Source: Pleionea sp. CnH1-48 (GTDB taxonomy: Bacteria; Pseudomonadota; Gammaproteobacteria; Enterobacterales; Kangiellaceae). From it: 64,000 nucleotides of DNA. Below are positions 8,923 to 17,055 of this stretch, piece by piece. Under the pieces are notes generated by a model. That model made no database searches. It was not told the DNA's origin and saw only the letters and a list, made by a program, of their open reading frames with translations. Within the stretch, counting starts at the first letter, position 1. Each line of letters begins with the position of its first letter. The DNA is taken from contig NZ_JAMXSB010000011.1 in assembly GCF_024124665.1 (NCBI RefSeq), positions 156,669 to 220,668 on the forward strand, written 5' to 3'. The position numbers were made by a program, and so were the translations under genes.

Positions 8923-9899
8923 TAACTTGAACCCGAATAATAAGGAGGGAAAAATTGAGAGGGTTTGGCCTTAGAACAGAGCTTATCAAATACGGGTTGA
9001 TTATGAACTTGCTTCAATACATTGCAACGCACTTCTGTGCCTCCCATGCTCTTTTTAAAACGGGCTAATCCATCGTCTTCGCTGATGCCTCCACCGAGGT
9101 TTAATGACACTATGCCCCTCTTTGCCAACTCACACATGCCATGCCACAATAATCCACGGCTATGTGTTTTGCCTTCTTCAGAAAAGCTCGCAACAAAATA
9201 GTCCGCCCTGTTATTGGCAACGATAAATACATTGGCCGCCACAAGTTTGTTATTTTCCCAGATGCAGAACACCCAGGTGGTATCCAATTCGATAAGACGC
9301 TTTAACGACTCTAATATATGAAAGTATATATGGCCTGCCTGCTTCTGCTCTAAATTATGGCGATATAGTTGCAGCAGTTCAGGTAATGCTTTGCGCTTAT
9401 TATCACAAACCAATAGGTTCATCTGTTCCCACTTGCGCACCTCGTAACGAGAAGTTTTACTTAACTGAGCAAACATCTCATCAACTTTCGAGCTAAGAGT
9501 GACTTTATAAATAGTGCGATAGTGATCGCTGGCTTCATTAAAAGGCTCACTCTCTGGCCCCTGTACCAGATAACTGCAAACCGAGTTTTGTTCAATCGCA
9601 TAATCATTGAATTGCGATAATGCGTTATCCAATCCATAACCACACAGGCCAGACCAACCATAAGGAGAGTACCAATCTTTATGGCCCTGATAAGAACGTT
9701 CTAAAACAGGACAAACCCAATATGATTGGTCATCCGAGTATTTAATTAAGGCAATATCAGAATACAAAGCAGAGAGATAATCTGGGCAAAATCCCGGTCC
9801 GGTTGTGAGCGGATGCAAAGCTTGAAGCCAGCGTTGTCGTTCGCTGGCCAAAATCCATTCTATATGACTTAGTGACGATTGAGCCACGGCAACTGCCAT
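8922..9899 (-). CDS. FemAB/GNAT-like (BioF2-type) acyltransferase
   Basis: 325 aa. N-terminal GNAT-like subdomain (WYSPYGWSGLCGYGLDNAL) and a C-terminal one with ETRxEVRKW-like helix (SKTSRYEVRKWEQMN) and the diagnostic HGMCELAKRGIVSLNLGGGI then EDDGLARFKKSMGG. This resembles FemAB/CapE-type proteins of capsule and flagellin-glycan clusters. The ATG at 9899 lies inside the end of the upstream gene (31-bp overlap) without a clear Shine-Dalgarno, so translation depends on coupling or the true start is a little downstream. It shares a fold and the closing LGGG/S-x-DGLxRFKK motif with the 6010-6891 protein, suggesting an old duplication. Confidence 0.65.
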   Translation of the reverse strand: MAVAVAQSSLSHIEWILASERQRWLQALHPLTTGPGFCPDYLSALYSDIALIKYSDDQSYWVCPVLERSYQGHKDWYSPYGWSGLCGYGLDNALSQFNDYAIEQNSVCSYLVQGPESEPFNEASDHYRTIYKVTLSSKVDEMFAQLSKTSRYEVRKWEQMNLLVCDNKRKALPELLQLYRHNLEQKQAGHIYFHILESLKRLIELDTTWVFCIWENNKLVAANVFIVANNRADYFVASFSEEGKTHSRGLLWHGMCELAKRGIVSLNLGGGISEDDGLARFKKSMGGTEVRCNVLKQVHNQPVFDKLCSKAKPSQFFPPYYSGSS

Positions 9900-11320
9900 T
9901 CGTTTGGTTGAGTAAACACACCATGTTCAGGTCGCAATCGTTTCGATAGTTGAGGATGCAATACCGAGTCAACTAAGGCCTGACTATTGCGGTTATTGAG
10001 GTCAATGTGTGTCTCAAACCAGAACCAGAAGTGAGCGATCTCAAGACGAAAAGGAACATGTTGATTGTTTTCGGCAGCCCACTGCAAATTATTCATCAGC
10101 ATTTTGCCTTCAACCACGGCTGCCCAGATAAATTCATTAATATATAAGGTCTGATCAACCTCATCAGAATCATCCCATAGAAAACGGACGCCCTCTTCAA
10201 CACTACTATCAATCACAAAGTTAAAGTGTTTTTGATTCCACTCAACAACGAACCTGACTCTCACATCAAACACAATATCTTCCTGATAGATCCATTGCTG
10301 CAGATAAGCGATATGTGTTCGTGTTCTTTGCTCCAGATCATCAAGAGAGCTGCTGTCGATCCACTGTTCCAGTTGGCTAATCTTAGATTGATAATGTGCT
10401 TTCACTTCCTTTATATGATCAAGGTAGTGACTCCAATCAATAGGAGGATGATTTTTTGTAATGCCAGACTCTGGCGTCCACTCATCCGATGGATACATTA
10501 AAACTAATTCAACCCCGCCCCCACGTTCGTGAGTTTCAACATACTCTTTAAATTCTAACGGCGTCGCTCGGTTAGACCAGTTACAGTGCCACATGCGATC
10601 ACTTAGCCAGGCGAAGTCACCCGCAAAAGGCGCGATACGTTTTATATCAAGATACTCCAACACATTGCGTTGCTGTATCCAACTGGTGCGACGTTCTTTT
10701 ACTGCGGCTTTCATTTCTTCAATCGGCATTCGGTAACAACCAGGGAACATGGAAACCCCGGCGTATTGAATAAAAGCAATGTCTATTTGACCAAACTGTT
10801 TATCGACCTGTTCATAAAGTGCTTTATCAGAAGGACAATCATTCATATTAAGCAGCTTATAATTGTCTTGCTCGAGTACGAAGCCAGAGTTTTCCCAATC
10901 CCACCACTTGGTCTCGCAAGCAGGTAACAAAGTAAATACACTGCCTTCGCCCAGATCCAGCGACTGCCAGGGCTTTATCTTTTTGATATTATAGAAGCCC
11001 ATCTCGCGCAGTGTGCGCTCCATGGTTTGTGCTCTGAGTCCTGGCTTACAGGTATACTCCGCCAACAGAATGCAGGTGTCTCTTGGGATCAAATCAATCG
11101 ATGGTATATGGAAATGATCTTCATGTGGGTGAGAAAAGTACACATAGTCCAGTTGCCTATAAACCTCTTCGGGAGGCATGACTGCCGCAGGAAATTTCCA
11201 GGTAGTAAAATTATAAACGGGTTCATTAAGAATCCATGGATCGCATACCAAACTGCCAAACTTGCCTTCTATTCTTAGACAAGCATGCGAAACAAAGGTG
11301 ACCTTTAGCGATTCGCTCAT
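9869..11320 (-). CDS. Metallo-beta-lactamase-fold protein resembling CMP-Neu5Ac hydroxylase, without Rieske domain
   Basis: 483 aa. The N-terminal half is a metallo-beta-lactamase fold: LRIEGKFGSLVCDPWILNEP, metal site SHPHEDHFH (HxHxDH), then LLNMNDCPSD and later IKRIAPFAGDFAWLSD. The LVCDPWL, LN-x-x-DC and PFAG-x-F blocks are what I remember of the MBL part of CMP-N-acetylneuraminate hydroxylase (CMAH) and UlaG-like relatives; no CxH...CxxH Rieske site is present. The C-terminal 150 residues (WAAVVEGKMLMNNLQW, HFWFWFETHI) also recall CMAH. First gene of the six-gene operon. The ATG at 11320 has GAGGG 8 nt upstream and is preferred to starts at 11335 and 11344. A hydrolytic or oxidative sugar-nucleotide modification is inferred. 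Confidence 0.6.
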   Translation of the reverse strand: MSESLKVTFVSHACLRIEGKFGSLVCDPWILNEPVYNFTTWKFPAAVMPPEEVYRQLDYVYFSHPHEDHFHIPSIDLIPRDTCILLAEYTCKPGLRAQTMERTLREMGFYNIKKIKPWQSLDLGEGSVFTLLPACETKWWDWENSGFVLEQDNYKLLNMNDCPSDKALYEQVDKQFGQIDIAFIQYAGVSMFPGCYRMPIEEMKAAVKERRTSWIQQRNVLEYLDIKRIAPFAGDFAWLSDRMWHCNWSNRATPLEFKEYVETHERGGGVELVLMYPSDEWTPESGITKNHPPIDWSHYLDHIKEVKAHYQSKISQLEQWIDSSSLDDLEQRTRTHIAYLQQWIYQEDIVFDVRVRFVVEWNQKHFNFVIDSSVEEGVRFLWDDSDEVDQTLYINEFIWAAVVEGKMLMNNLQWAAENNQHVPFRLEIAHFWFWFETHIDLNNRNSQALVDSVLHPQLSKRLRPEHGVFTQPNEWQLPWLNRH

Positions 11321-11502
11321 TACCGCATCCCTCATTGAGTTCAATTGAATGTGTCACTTTTTACCGCTAAGAGGAAAAGCTTTTCCTCACTCTGTTCTTT
11401 TGGCCACGTATTTATCGTTAGAGTTTATTTGTGACTTTATCACCACAATTTGCCATCGACGGCCACAAGCGGCAAGCCTTATCCGCAAATTAATCTCGGG
11501 CG

Positions 11503-11527
11503 AAAAAAAGGGGCTATTGCTAGCCCC
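11503..11527 (-). terminator. Intrinsic terminator read on the minus strand, in the leader of the glycan operon
   Basis: On the minus strand GGGGCTA - GCAA - TAGCCCC is followed at once by seven T's, a textbook Rho-independent terminator. It stands 183 bp upstream of the first gene of the minus-strand operon (start 11320), and no gene lies upstream of it on that strand as far as 12271. It could attenuate the operon, end a small RNA, or be a relic. Confidence 0.75.
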
Positions 11528-11614
11528 CTACCGTACGACGATTTTGAAGGAACTTCCTGCGAATTTCTCAGGTTACACAGGAATATACCCTCTCGAAGAG
11601 TCAAATCATACGAA

Positions 11615-11739
11615 TGTTCTCAGCAAACGTATGATCATTCACTTCGTGTGAGCCAAACATAACTGTTCTCAGCAATTACGGACTCGATTTTACTTCGCGA
11701 AAGTAATTACCACCTCAAAGGTTCAGGAGATCTACAAAT
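11615..11739 (+). other. Relic flagellin leader with no flagellin
   Basis: Bases 11715-11739 are identical over 25 bp to the Shine-Dalgarno/leader of the third flagellin gene (25433-25457), including GGTTCAGGAGATCTACAAAT, but the ATGGGTAACG that should follow is replaced by unrelated sequence. The word GTTCTCAGC, found about 75 bp before the flagellin-2 and -3 start codons, occurs here at 11616 and 11665 (within a 12-bp direct repeat, TGTTCTCAGCAA). No sigma-28 promoter is recognisable in front of it. Best read as the remaining 5' end of a lost or moved flagellin gene. Confidence 0.7.
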
Positions 11740-12064
11740 CTTTTTCCCCTTTTTCGGTAGCAATCAATACACAGCAATCACTGTGCCAACTTTCAAAACT
11801 GATAAAGCTGAACTTCTTTAACCAGGCAAAAAAATCGCTTTGAGATAAAAATTTAAAAATATTCTCACATTGCGCCCCTTATTGGCCGATAACCCTATAT
11901 AAGGAAGCAATAAAGTGACCGACTTGATGATTCGCTTTACAAGATCGTACTCACACAATATCGCACAGTACTTACGTCAAAAAGCTGGCGCTTGACCCGT
12001 GGTATAAGTTTTGCTTCACTCTTAATTAACGTCAAAAAACCGATTACTGCTTGCAAATCAAAGT

Positions 12065-12193
12065 TATACCCAAAGTATTTCAAGGTGCAGGTAGGCGGCC
12101 AGTAAGCGAGTCCCTTGAGCTTAGATATCCTAAGTGATTGGGGGGAGTGCGCGCAGCCAACACCGCTGCACCTTGAAAGGCGACGGGTATATA
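12065..12193 (-). repeat. Palindromic interspersed repeat, copy 2
   Basis: Nearly full-length copy of the unit at 5704-5832, in the opposite orientation (TATACCCAAAGTATTTCAAG ... TTGAAAGGCGACGGGTATA). It lies 79 bp upstream of the pgi start codon, so it is probably within or just before the pgi promoter region. Confidence 0.85.
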
Positions 12194-12271
12194 AGTAATC
12201 GGACAAATCTTGATGTCTGACGCAACTGGCTTAAAAGCGTTCAAGAAACTAAACGCTTGAGGAAATTTATA

Positions 12272-13945
12272 ATGAAGGTCGATATCCGCAATGAATCATC
12301 ACTTCTTATATGGAAACATTTACGCCATGCCAGCCAAGAAATAAAACGCGAGACACTACACCAGCTTTTTCAAAAAACACCCAAGCGTGCAGATATCTTT
12401 CATATTCGTCATCAAAACTTGTTACTAGATTACTCAAAGCAGAAAGTTAACTTGAACGTTATGCAGCGACTGTCACAGTTAGCAAAGAACAGCCGAGTCA
12501 TCAGTGCATTCGACAACATGATGAGCGGCGCTGTTGTGAATCAAAGTGAAGGACGTTCTGCACTGCATACGGCTCTGAGGCTTCCGCAAGGTCAAAAGCT
12601 CGTAGTAAAGGGTGAAGATATCACACAAAAAGTTCATACGACTCTGCATGCGATGGAATTGATCGTCCATAAGCTCCATGCAGGCTATTGGCGAGGATGT
12701 ACAGGCGAACCTATTACCGACGTAGTTAACATTGGTGTCGGTGGTTCTGATCTTGGCCCCTTCTTCGCCTGTCAGGCATTGCATGAGTTTGTCCCAGAGA
12801 ACGCTCAGCATTTGCAGGTTCACTTTGTATCCAGCATGGATGGCATCCATATAGACCGTCTGTTGAAAAAACTCAATCCCGCTACAACCTTGTTTATTGT
12901 TGCTTCAAAATCCTTTAAAACTCCCGATACACTCGGCAATGCCAAGATTGCCAAAGCCTGGTTACACTCTCTTGATAGTGAATATCATGAACGTATGAAG
13001 CATCATTTTATTGGCGTGTCTTCTAGTGCTGAACGAATGACAGAGTTTGGAATCCAACATCAGCTGCCAGTTTTTGATTGGGTTGGTGGTCGTTTTTCAC
13101 TTTGGTCTGCCATTGGGTTGCCCATCGCAATAAAGCTTGGGATGAAACATTTTCGTGAGCTGCTTGCAGGCGCTCACGCCATTGACCAACATGTTATCAA
13201 TGCGCCCATTGCTAACAATATTCCTTTAACAATGGGCTTGATTGCTGTGTGGAACGCTTCGTTTTTAGATATACACGCGCACACGATTTTGCCCTACGAT
13301 GAACGCATGCGACATCTTCCCGGTTATCTTTCGCAACTAGAAATGGAAAGTAACGGCAAAGCGGTAACCCATGACGGGCAAATAGTTGCCAGTCAAACCA
13401 GTCCTATTGTTTGGGGAAATGTTGGAGCTAATGCCCAACATGCTTATTTTCAGCTGTTGCATCAAGGCACTCACTACGTTTCTAGCGATTTTATAGCGCC
13501 CATTAGTCGTTATGAAAACGCCACAGATATCACCGAGCAACAACGCGCTTTGCAAGAGCAAGAGAAGTTGATGCTCGCAAACTGTATTACTCAGAGTCGC
13601 TTACTGGCTTTTGGCGACCAAATAAAGGATGGAGACTCGACACCCCACTTAAAATATCGCGGCGACCAACCTTCTTCAACTTTGCTTATGGATCGTTTAA
13701 CGCCCTACAACTTAGGTTCTCTACTAGCAATCTACGAGCATAAAGTATTTGTTATGGCCACGCTGTGGAATATCAATCCTTTTGATCAATGGGGTGTTGA
13801 AATGGGCAAGCGCATGGCTCAGTCAATGCTGGCAGACATTCAGAATCCACAAGACAGCCAGCAGTCTCACTATGATAGTTCATCCGCTTTATTACTGAAT
13901 GCAGTAAAAAAACAAAATCATTATGGATCATCCAATCAATCATAA
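12272..13945 (+). CDS. pgi: Glucose-6-phosphate isomerase
   Basis: Interconverts glucose-6-P and fructose-6-P in the cytoplasm. 557 aa, the normal bacterial length. Phosphate-binding region NIGVGGSDLGP and ASKSFKTPDT, PGI signature 1 DWVGGRFSLWSAIGLP, catalytic ESNGK, HQGT region and signature 2 PFDQWGVEMGKRMA are all present, so it looks active. The ATG at 12272 has GAGG 9-10 nt upstream; an in-frame TTG at 12257 is less likely. It is unusual for pgi to sit in a flagellar glycosylation island; here it heads an operon with rmlB and rmlA (23-bp overlap with rmlB) and can supply glucose-phosphate for dTDP-glucose. Confidence 0.93.
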   Translation: MKVDIRNESSLLIWKHLRHASQEIKRETLHQLFQKTPKRADIFHIRHQNLLLDYSKQKVNLNVMQRLSQLAKNSRVISAFDNMMSGAVVNQSEGRSALHTALRLPQGQKLVVKGEDITQKVHTTLHAMELIVHKLHAGYWRGCTGEPITDVVNIGVGGSDLGPFFACQALHEFVPENAQHLQVHFVSSMDGIHIDRLLKKLNPATTLFIVASKSFKTPDTLGNAKIAKAWLHSLDSEYHERMKHHFIGVSSSAERMTEFGIQHQLPVFDWVGGRFSLWSAIGLPIAIKLGMKHFRELLAGAHAIDQHVINAPIANNIPLTMGLIAVWNASFLDIHAHTILPYDERMRHLPGYLSQLEMESNGKAVTHDGQIVASQTSPIVWGNVGANAQHAYFQLLHQGTHYVSSDFIAPISRYENATDITEQQRALQEQEKLMLANCITQSRLLAFGDQIKDGDSTPHLKYRGDQPSSTLLMDRLTPYNLGSLLAIYEHKVFVMATLWNINPFDQWGVEMGKRMAQSMLADIQNPQDSQQSHYDSSSALLLNAVKKQNHYGSSNQS

Positions 13946-14984
13946 AAAAATACTGATCACAGGTGGGTGCGGCTTTATTGGCTCAAACCTGGTGCGTTAT
14001 CTACTCGCTCACTACCCCGACGTTCATATTATCAATTTGGACAAATTAACCTACGCAGGAGCATTTAATGTTCAGCTTGATGCACTTAGACATGAGCGTT
14101 ATCGTCATTGTCAGGTGGATATTTGCGATGCACCTTCTTTAACTCAAATAGTTCAGGAGTTTCAACCTGATTGTGTCATGCATTTGGCTGCGGAGAGTCA
14201 TGTAGATCGCTCTATTGACGGGGCAAGTCCTTTTATCACCACCAATATTGTCGGTACTTTTCAGCTTCTGGAAGTGATGAGAGACTATTGGCAAACATTA
14301 GACACCAACCAACAACAAAGTTTTCGCTTTCTTCATGTTAGCACCGACGAAGTTTACGGTGATGCCGAAAATATCAGTAATGCTTTTACCGAGGCCACAG
14401 CCTACAAACCCAGCTCTCCTTATTCGGCCAGCAAAGGGGCATCCGATCATCTGGTGTATGCCTGGTATAGAACTTATGACTTGCCAGTGGTCATTACTCA
14501 CTGCTCTAACAACTATGGTCCGTTTCAGCATCCTGAAAAACTATTGCCCAAATTAATATCTAACGCGACACAGACCTTACCATTGACTATCTATGGCAAT
14601 GGTCAACAAATAAGAGATTGGCTGTATGTTGATGATCACGTAACTGCACTACTCACCGTCCTAACTCACGGAAAAATTGGAGAGCACTATAATATCGGTG
14701 CAGATGAATGTATTACCAATCTCGAAATGGCTCACCTGATTTGTCAGCTGCTGGAAGAAAAAATGCCCCTCGCTCAAGGCCAACGCCAGCCGTTTAGAGA
14801 TTTGATCACTCATGTTAAGGACCGACCTGGCCATGATCTTTGCTATGCAATCAATAGCCAGAAGCTTCGTCAACTGGGCTGGAAAGCTCATTACTCTCTA
14901 AAACAAGGTTTAACACAAACCATAGATTGGTACCTTCAACAACAGAGCAAGATAACCTCCATACTCAAAGAGGAACATCAATGA
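13923..14984 (+). CDS. rmlB: dTDP-glucose 4,6-dehydratase
   Basis: Converts dTDP-glucose to dTDP-4-keto-6-deoxyglucose. 353 aa extended SDR: NAD-binding [15 protein letters not shown] at about residue 14, catalytic TDE ([10 protein letters not shown]) and YSASK, the substrate-binding [16 protein letters not shown] and the RDWLYVDDH block all match RmlB. The ATG lies inside the pgi 3' end and its stop overlaps the rmlA start as ATGA, so all three genes are translationally coupled. No rmlC or rmlD is in the window, so the keto sugar more likely goes to the nearby aminotransferase than to rhamnose, unless rmlCD lie elsewhere. Confidence 0.95.
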   Translation: MDHPINHKKILITGGCGFIGSNLVRYLLAHYPDVHIINLDKLTYAGAFNVQLDALRHERYRHCQVDICDAPSLTQIVQEFQPDCVMHLAAESHVDRSIDGASPFITTNIVGTFQLLEVMRDYWQTLDTNQQQSFRFLHVSTDEVYGDAENISNAFTEATAYKPSSPYSASKGASDHLVYAWYRTYDLPVVITHCSNNYGPFQHPEKLLPKLISNATQTLPLTIYGNGQQIRDWLYVDDHVTALLTVLTHGKIGEHYNIGADECITNLEMAHLICQLLEEKMPLAQGQRQPFRDLITHVKDRPGHDLCYAINSQKLRQLGWKAHYSLKQGLTQTIDWYLQQQSKITSILKEEHQ

Positions 14985-15853
14985 AAGGAATAATACTCGC
15001 AGGTGGTTCTGGAACGCGACTGCATCCGATAACAAAAGGCATCAATAAACATCTTTTGCCTTTGTATGATAAGCCTATGATTTATTATCCGTTGTCTATT
15101 CTTATGCTCGCTGGTATTCGAGACATTCTAATCATCACCTCCCCCGAGTCCTATGAAGAATTTCACCGTTTACTGGACGATGGACATCAACTGGGCATTC
15201 AATTGCAATACGCCACTCAACCTAAGCCTGAAGGATTAGCGCAAGCTTTCACCATTGGGGAAGACTTTATCGGCAACGACAGTGTAAGTTTGGTATTAGG
15301 TGACAACCTGTTTTTTGGTCAAGGCTTCAGCCCTTTGCTACACAATGTCTGTCAAGAAAATGAAGGCGCCACCGTTTTCGCTTATCCAGTTAACACGCCA
15401 GAAAACTTTGGTGTGGTTACCTTTGATGAGCATTTCAATGCCGTATCCATAGAAGAAAAACCTCAAAACCCCACATCAAACTATGCAGTCACCGGACTCT
15501 ACTTTTACGACAATCAAGTAGTGGACTTTGCCAAAGAAGTGAAACCATCGGCTCGAGGCGAATTAGAAATTACCAGTATTAATCAAATGTATCTGGAACA
15601 CCAACGACTGAAAGTGAAGTTACTAGGTCGTGGCTTTGCCTGGCTGGATGCAGGAACTCATGATAGCTTGATGGAAGCTGGTCAGTTTATCCAAACACTA
15701 GAAAAAAGGCAGGGACTAAAAGTTGCCTGTCTGGAAGAGATAGCCTGGCGTAATCAATGGCTGAGTGACCAACAACTGGAACAGCAGGCAGATGCGTTAC
15801 AAGCGAGCTCTTATGGACAATACTTGAAAAAGATACTCAACGAGTCTCGTTAA
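14981..15853 (+). CDS. rmlA: Glucose-1-phosphate thymidylyltransferase
   Basis: Makes dTDP-glucose from glucose-1-P and dTTP. 290 aa, normal length. Nucleotide-binding [20 protein letters not shown] at the N-terminus, [17 protein letters not shown], the metal-binding [33 protein letters not shown] and the [15 protein letters not shown] block are all typical of RmlA. The ATG at 14981 overlaps the rmlB stop and has AGAGGAAC upstream. It is the last gene of the plus-strand trio and faces the methyltransferase gene 15882-17045. Confidence 0.96.
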   Translation: MKGIILAGGSGTRLHPITKGINKHLLPLYDKPMIYYPLSILMLAGIRDILIITSPESYEEFHRLLDDGHQLGIQLQYATQPKPEGLAQAFTIGEDFIGNDSVSLVLGDNLFFGQGFSPLLHNVCQENEGATVFAYPVNTPENFGVVTFDEHFNAVSIEEKPQNPTSNYAVTGLYFYDNQVVDFAKEVKPSARGELEITSINQMYLEHQRLKVKLLGRGFAWLDAGTHDSLMEAGQFIQTLEKRQGLKVACLEEIAWRNQWLSDQQLEQQADALQASSYGQYLKKILNESR

Positions 15854-15854
15854 A

Positions 15855-15881
15855 GCTTTTTATTTCCAAAAAAAATAAAGC
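15855..15881. terminator. A/T-rich imperfect hairpin between convergent operons
   Basis: GCTTT ... AAAGC arms enclose runs of T and A in the 28-bp gap between rmlA and the convergent methyltransferase gene. It could work as a weak bidirectional terminator; the stem is short and imperfect. Confidence 0.4.
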
Positions 15882-17045
15882 CTAAAGTGACTTTCGAATA
15901 AATAAGGTATCACTCGCCGAAAAAGCCACTTCAAAATTCATCGACGCCAAGAGTTCATCTCCTGCTCTCTGTGGACCATCACCAAATGCCCAGACATAAT
16001 CGTCCAAGAGTATCCATCCTCCGGGCATAACATAAGGAGCCCAGGTTTCGATATCCAAACACACCTGATCGTAACGATGGTTGCCATCAATATGGAGTAA
16101 CGCAATATGGCCAGAAACAGAAACCGGCTCTAACTGTTCACTGCGTAAATATCCGTTATCAATGGCCTGTCGATAAACATCAACGGCATCTTTTGAAATG
16201 TCTCGAATATAACCAATATTATTTAGCAAAGAGACACTGGCAATAAACCCCCAGTAAACTTTTTCGAAATCAATCACGTCATCATCTTGAGAAAACTCAT
16301 CGTTGAGAATTTCGGCCTGCGCTCCTTGAGTTTCTATCTTGGCATTCTCCCAAGGATCAACACAAATCACGTTACCTATTTGATAACGTGCAGCCAGCCA
16401 GGCCATGGCATACGCAGAACGCCCATAAAAGGCACCGACTTCGACAATATCTCCTTGCGGTAATATGCGAGACATCTGCGTTAATACCGTCAATTTAGAA
16501 ACATCACACTGGCCAGGTATATCAATAAATTGTTTATGAAGTGCGGCATACTGACCTTTTGATAAAGTAGGTTTTACAGCCGCCTCTTCGATATCGGGCA
16601 AAGCTTGGGCAAAAGATTCATTCACACATTGCTCAGCCCATTCATAACCGGGCACAAACAAAGACCATTCTGCATAATGAGGGTTGGGCCGACATAAATG
16701 AAAGTGAATAAAATCTGGATCTTGCTCTAGCTTTTTTAGGTGACTCCATATCCCACAATGAGGCGTATAAATATGGGTGATGTCATAGACTTTGATTTTT
16801 TCTTCCAACACTTCAATAAAATGATCTTCGGTAATAAATGGCAAGTGAAAGAAATCATCCAATGAATGTTGCCCAGCATTTTCCATTACAGAACTGGAAC
16901 CCGCGACATAACATTGCATACTGCGAGCACACTTAACTATATTGGCCGCGATATCAATATCCAGAGGAAACACCAGTAATCGAACACCATCACCCACTGA
17001 AGCAGCGGTGCCTTGAAACGTGGGCTGGGTGCTTACTAAAGTCAT
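15882..17045 (-). CDS. Two-domain protein with C-terminal class I methyltransferase (Methyltransf_24-like)
   Basis: 387 aa. The N-terminal about 150 residues look like a Rossmann or pre-ATP-grasp domain (VRLLVFPLDIDIAANIVKCA; YDITHIYTPHCGIWSHLKKL). The C-terminal domain has SAM motif I (GDIVEVGAFYGRSAYAMAWL), acidic strand-2 end (VICVDPWENAK) and the HIDGNHRYDQVCLDIETWAP / GGWILLDDY region typical of Methyltransf_24 and cephalosporin-hydroxylase-like enzymes. The ATG at 17045 has AAGGA at good spacing; a GTG at 17063 is less likely. It is third in the minus-strand trio, 10 bp after the glycosyltransferase gene. A sugar O-methyltransferase is the likely job. Confidence 0.7.
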   Translation of the reverse strand: MTLVSTQPTFQGTAASVGDGVRLLVFPLDIDIAANIVKCARSMQCYVAGSSSVMENAGQHSLDDFFHLPFITEDHFIEVLEEKIKVYDITHIYTPHCGIWSHLKKLEQDPDFIHFHLCRPNPHYAEWSLFVPGYEWAEQCVNESFAQALPDIEEAAVKPTLSKGQYAALHKQFIDIPGQCDVSKLTVLTQMSRILPQGDIVEVGAFYGRSAYAMAWLAARYQIGNVICVDPWENAKIETQGAQAEILNDEFSQDDDVIDFEKVYWGFIASVSLLNNIGYIRDISKDAVDVYRQAIDNGYLRSEQLEPVSVSGHIALLHIDGNHRYDQVCLDIETWAPYVMPGGWILLDDYVWAFGDGPQRAGDELLASMNFEVAFSASDTLFIRKSL

Positions 17046-17055
17046 AGCAGGTTCC

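Larger units (their letters stand above)
11321..12271. other. 950-bp gene-free junction with flagellin-leader relic, lone terminator and repeat copy
   Basis: No credible gene lies here. It holds the leader of the minus-strand operon with a terminator hairpin (11503-11527), an isolated copy of a flagellin 5' leader (11615-11739), a perfect sigma-28 -10 word GCCGATAA at 11885-11892 without a recognisable -35, and repeat copy 2. It then leads into pgi, whose ATG at 12272 has GAGG upstream. Confidence 0.6.

Noticed and set aside
11885..11892. GCCGATAA as a sigma-28 promoter for pgi
   Set aside because: No -35-like sequence at an 11-base spacing; kept only as part of the relic region.
11937..12206. 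89-codon minus-strand frame
   Set aside because: More than half is the palindromic repeat; no ribosome-binding site and no family pattern.
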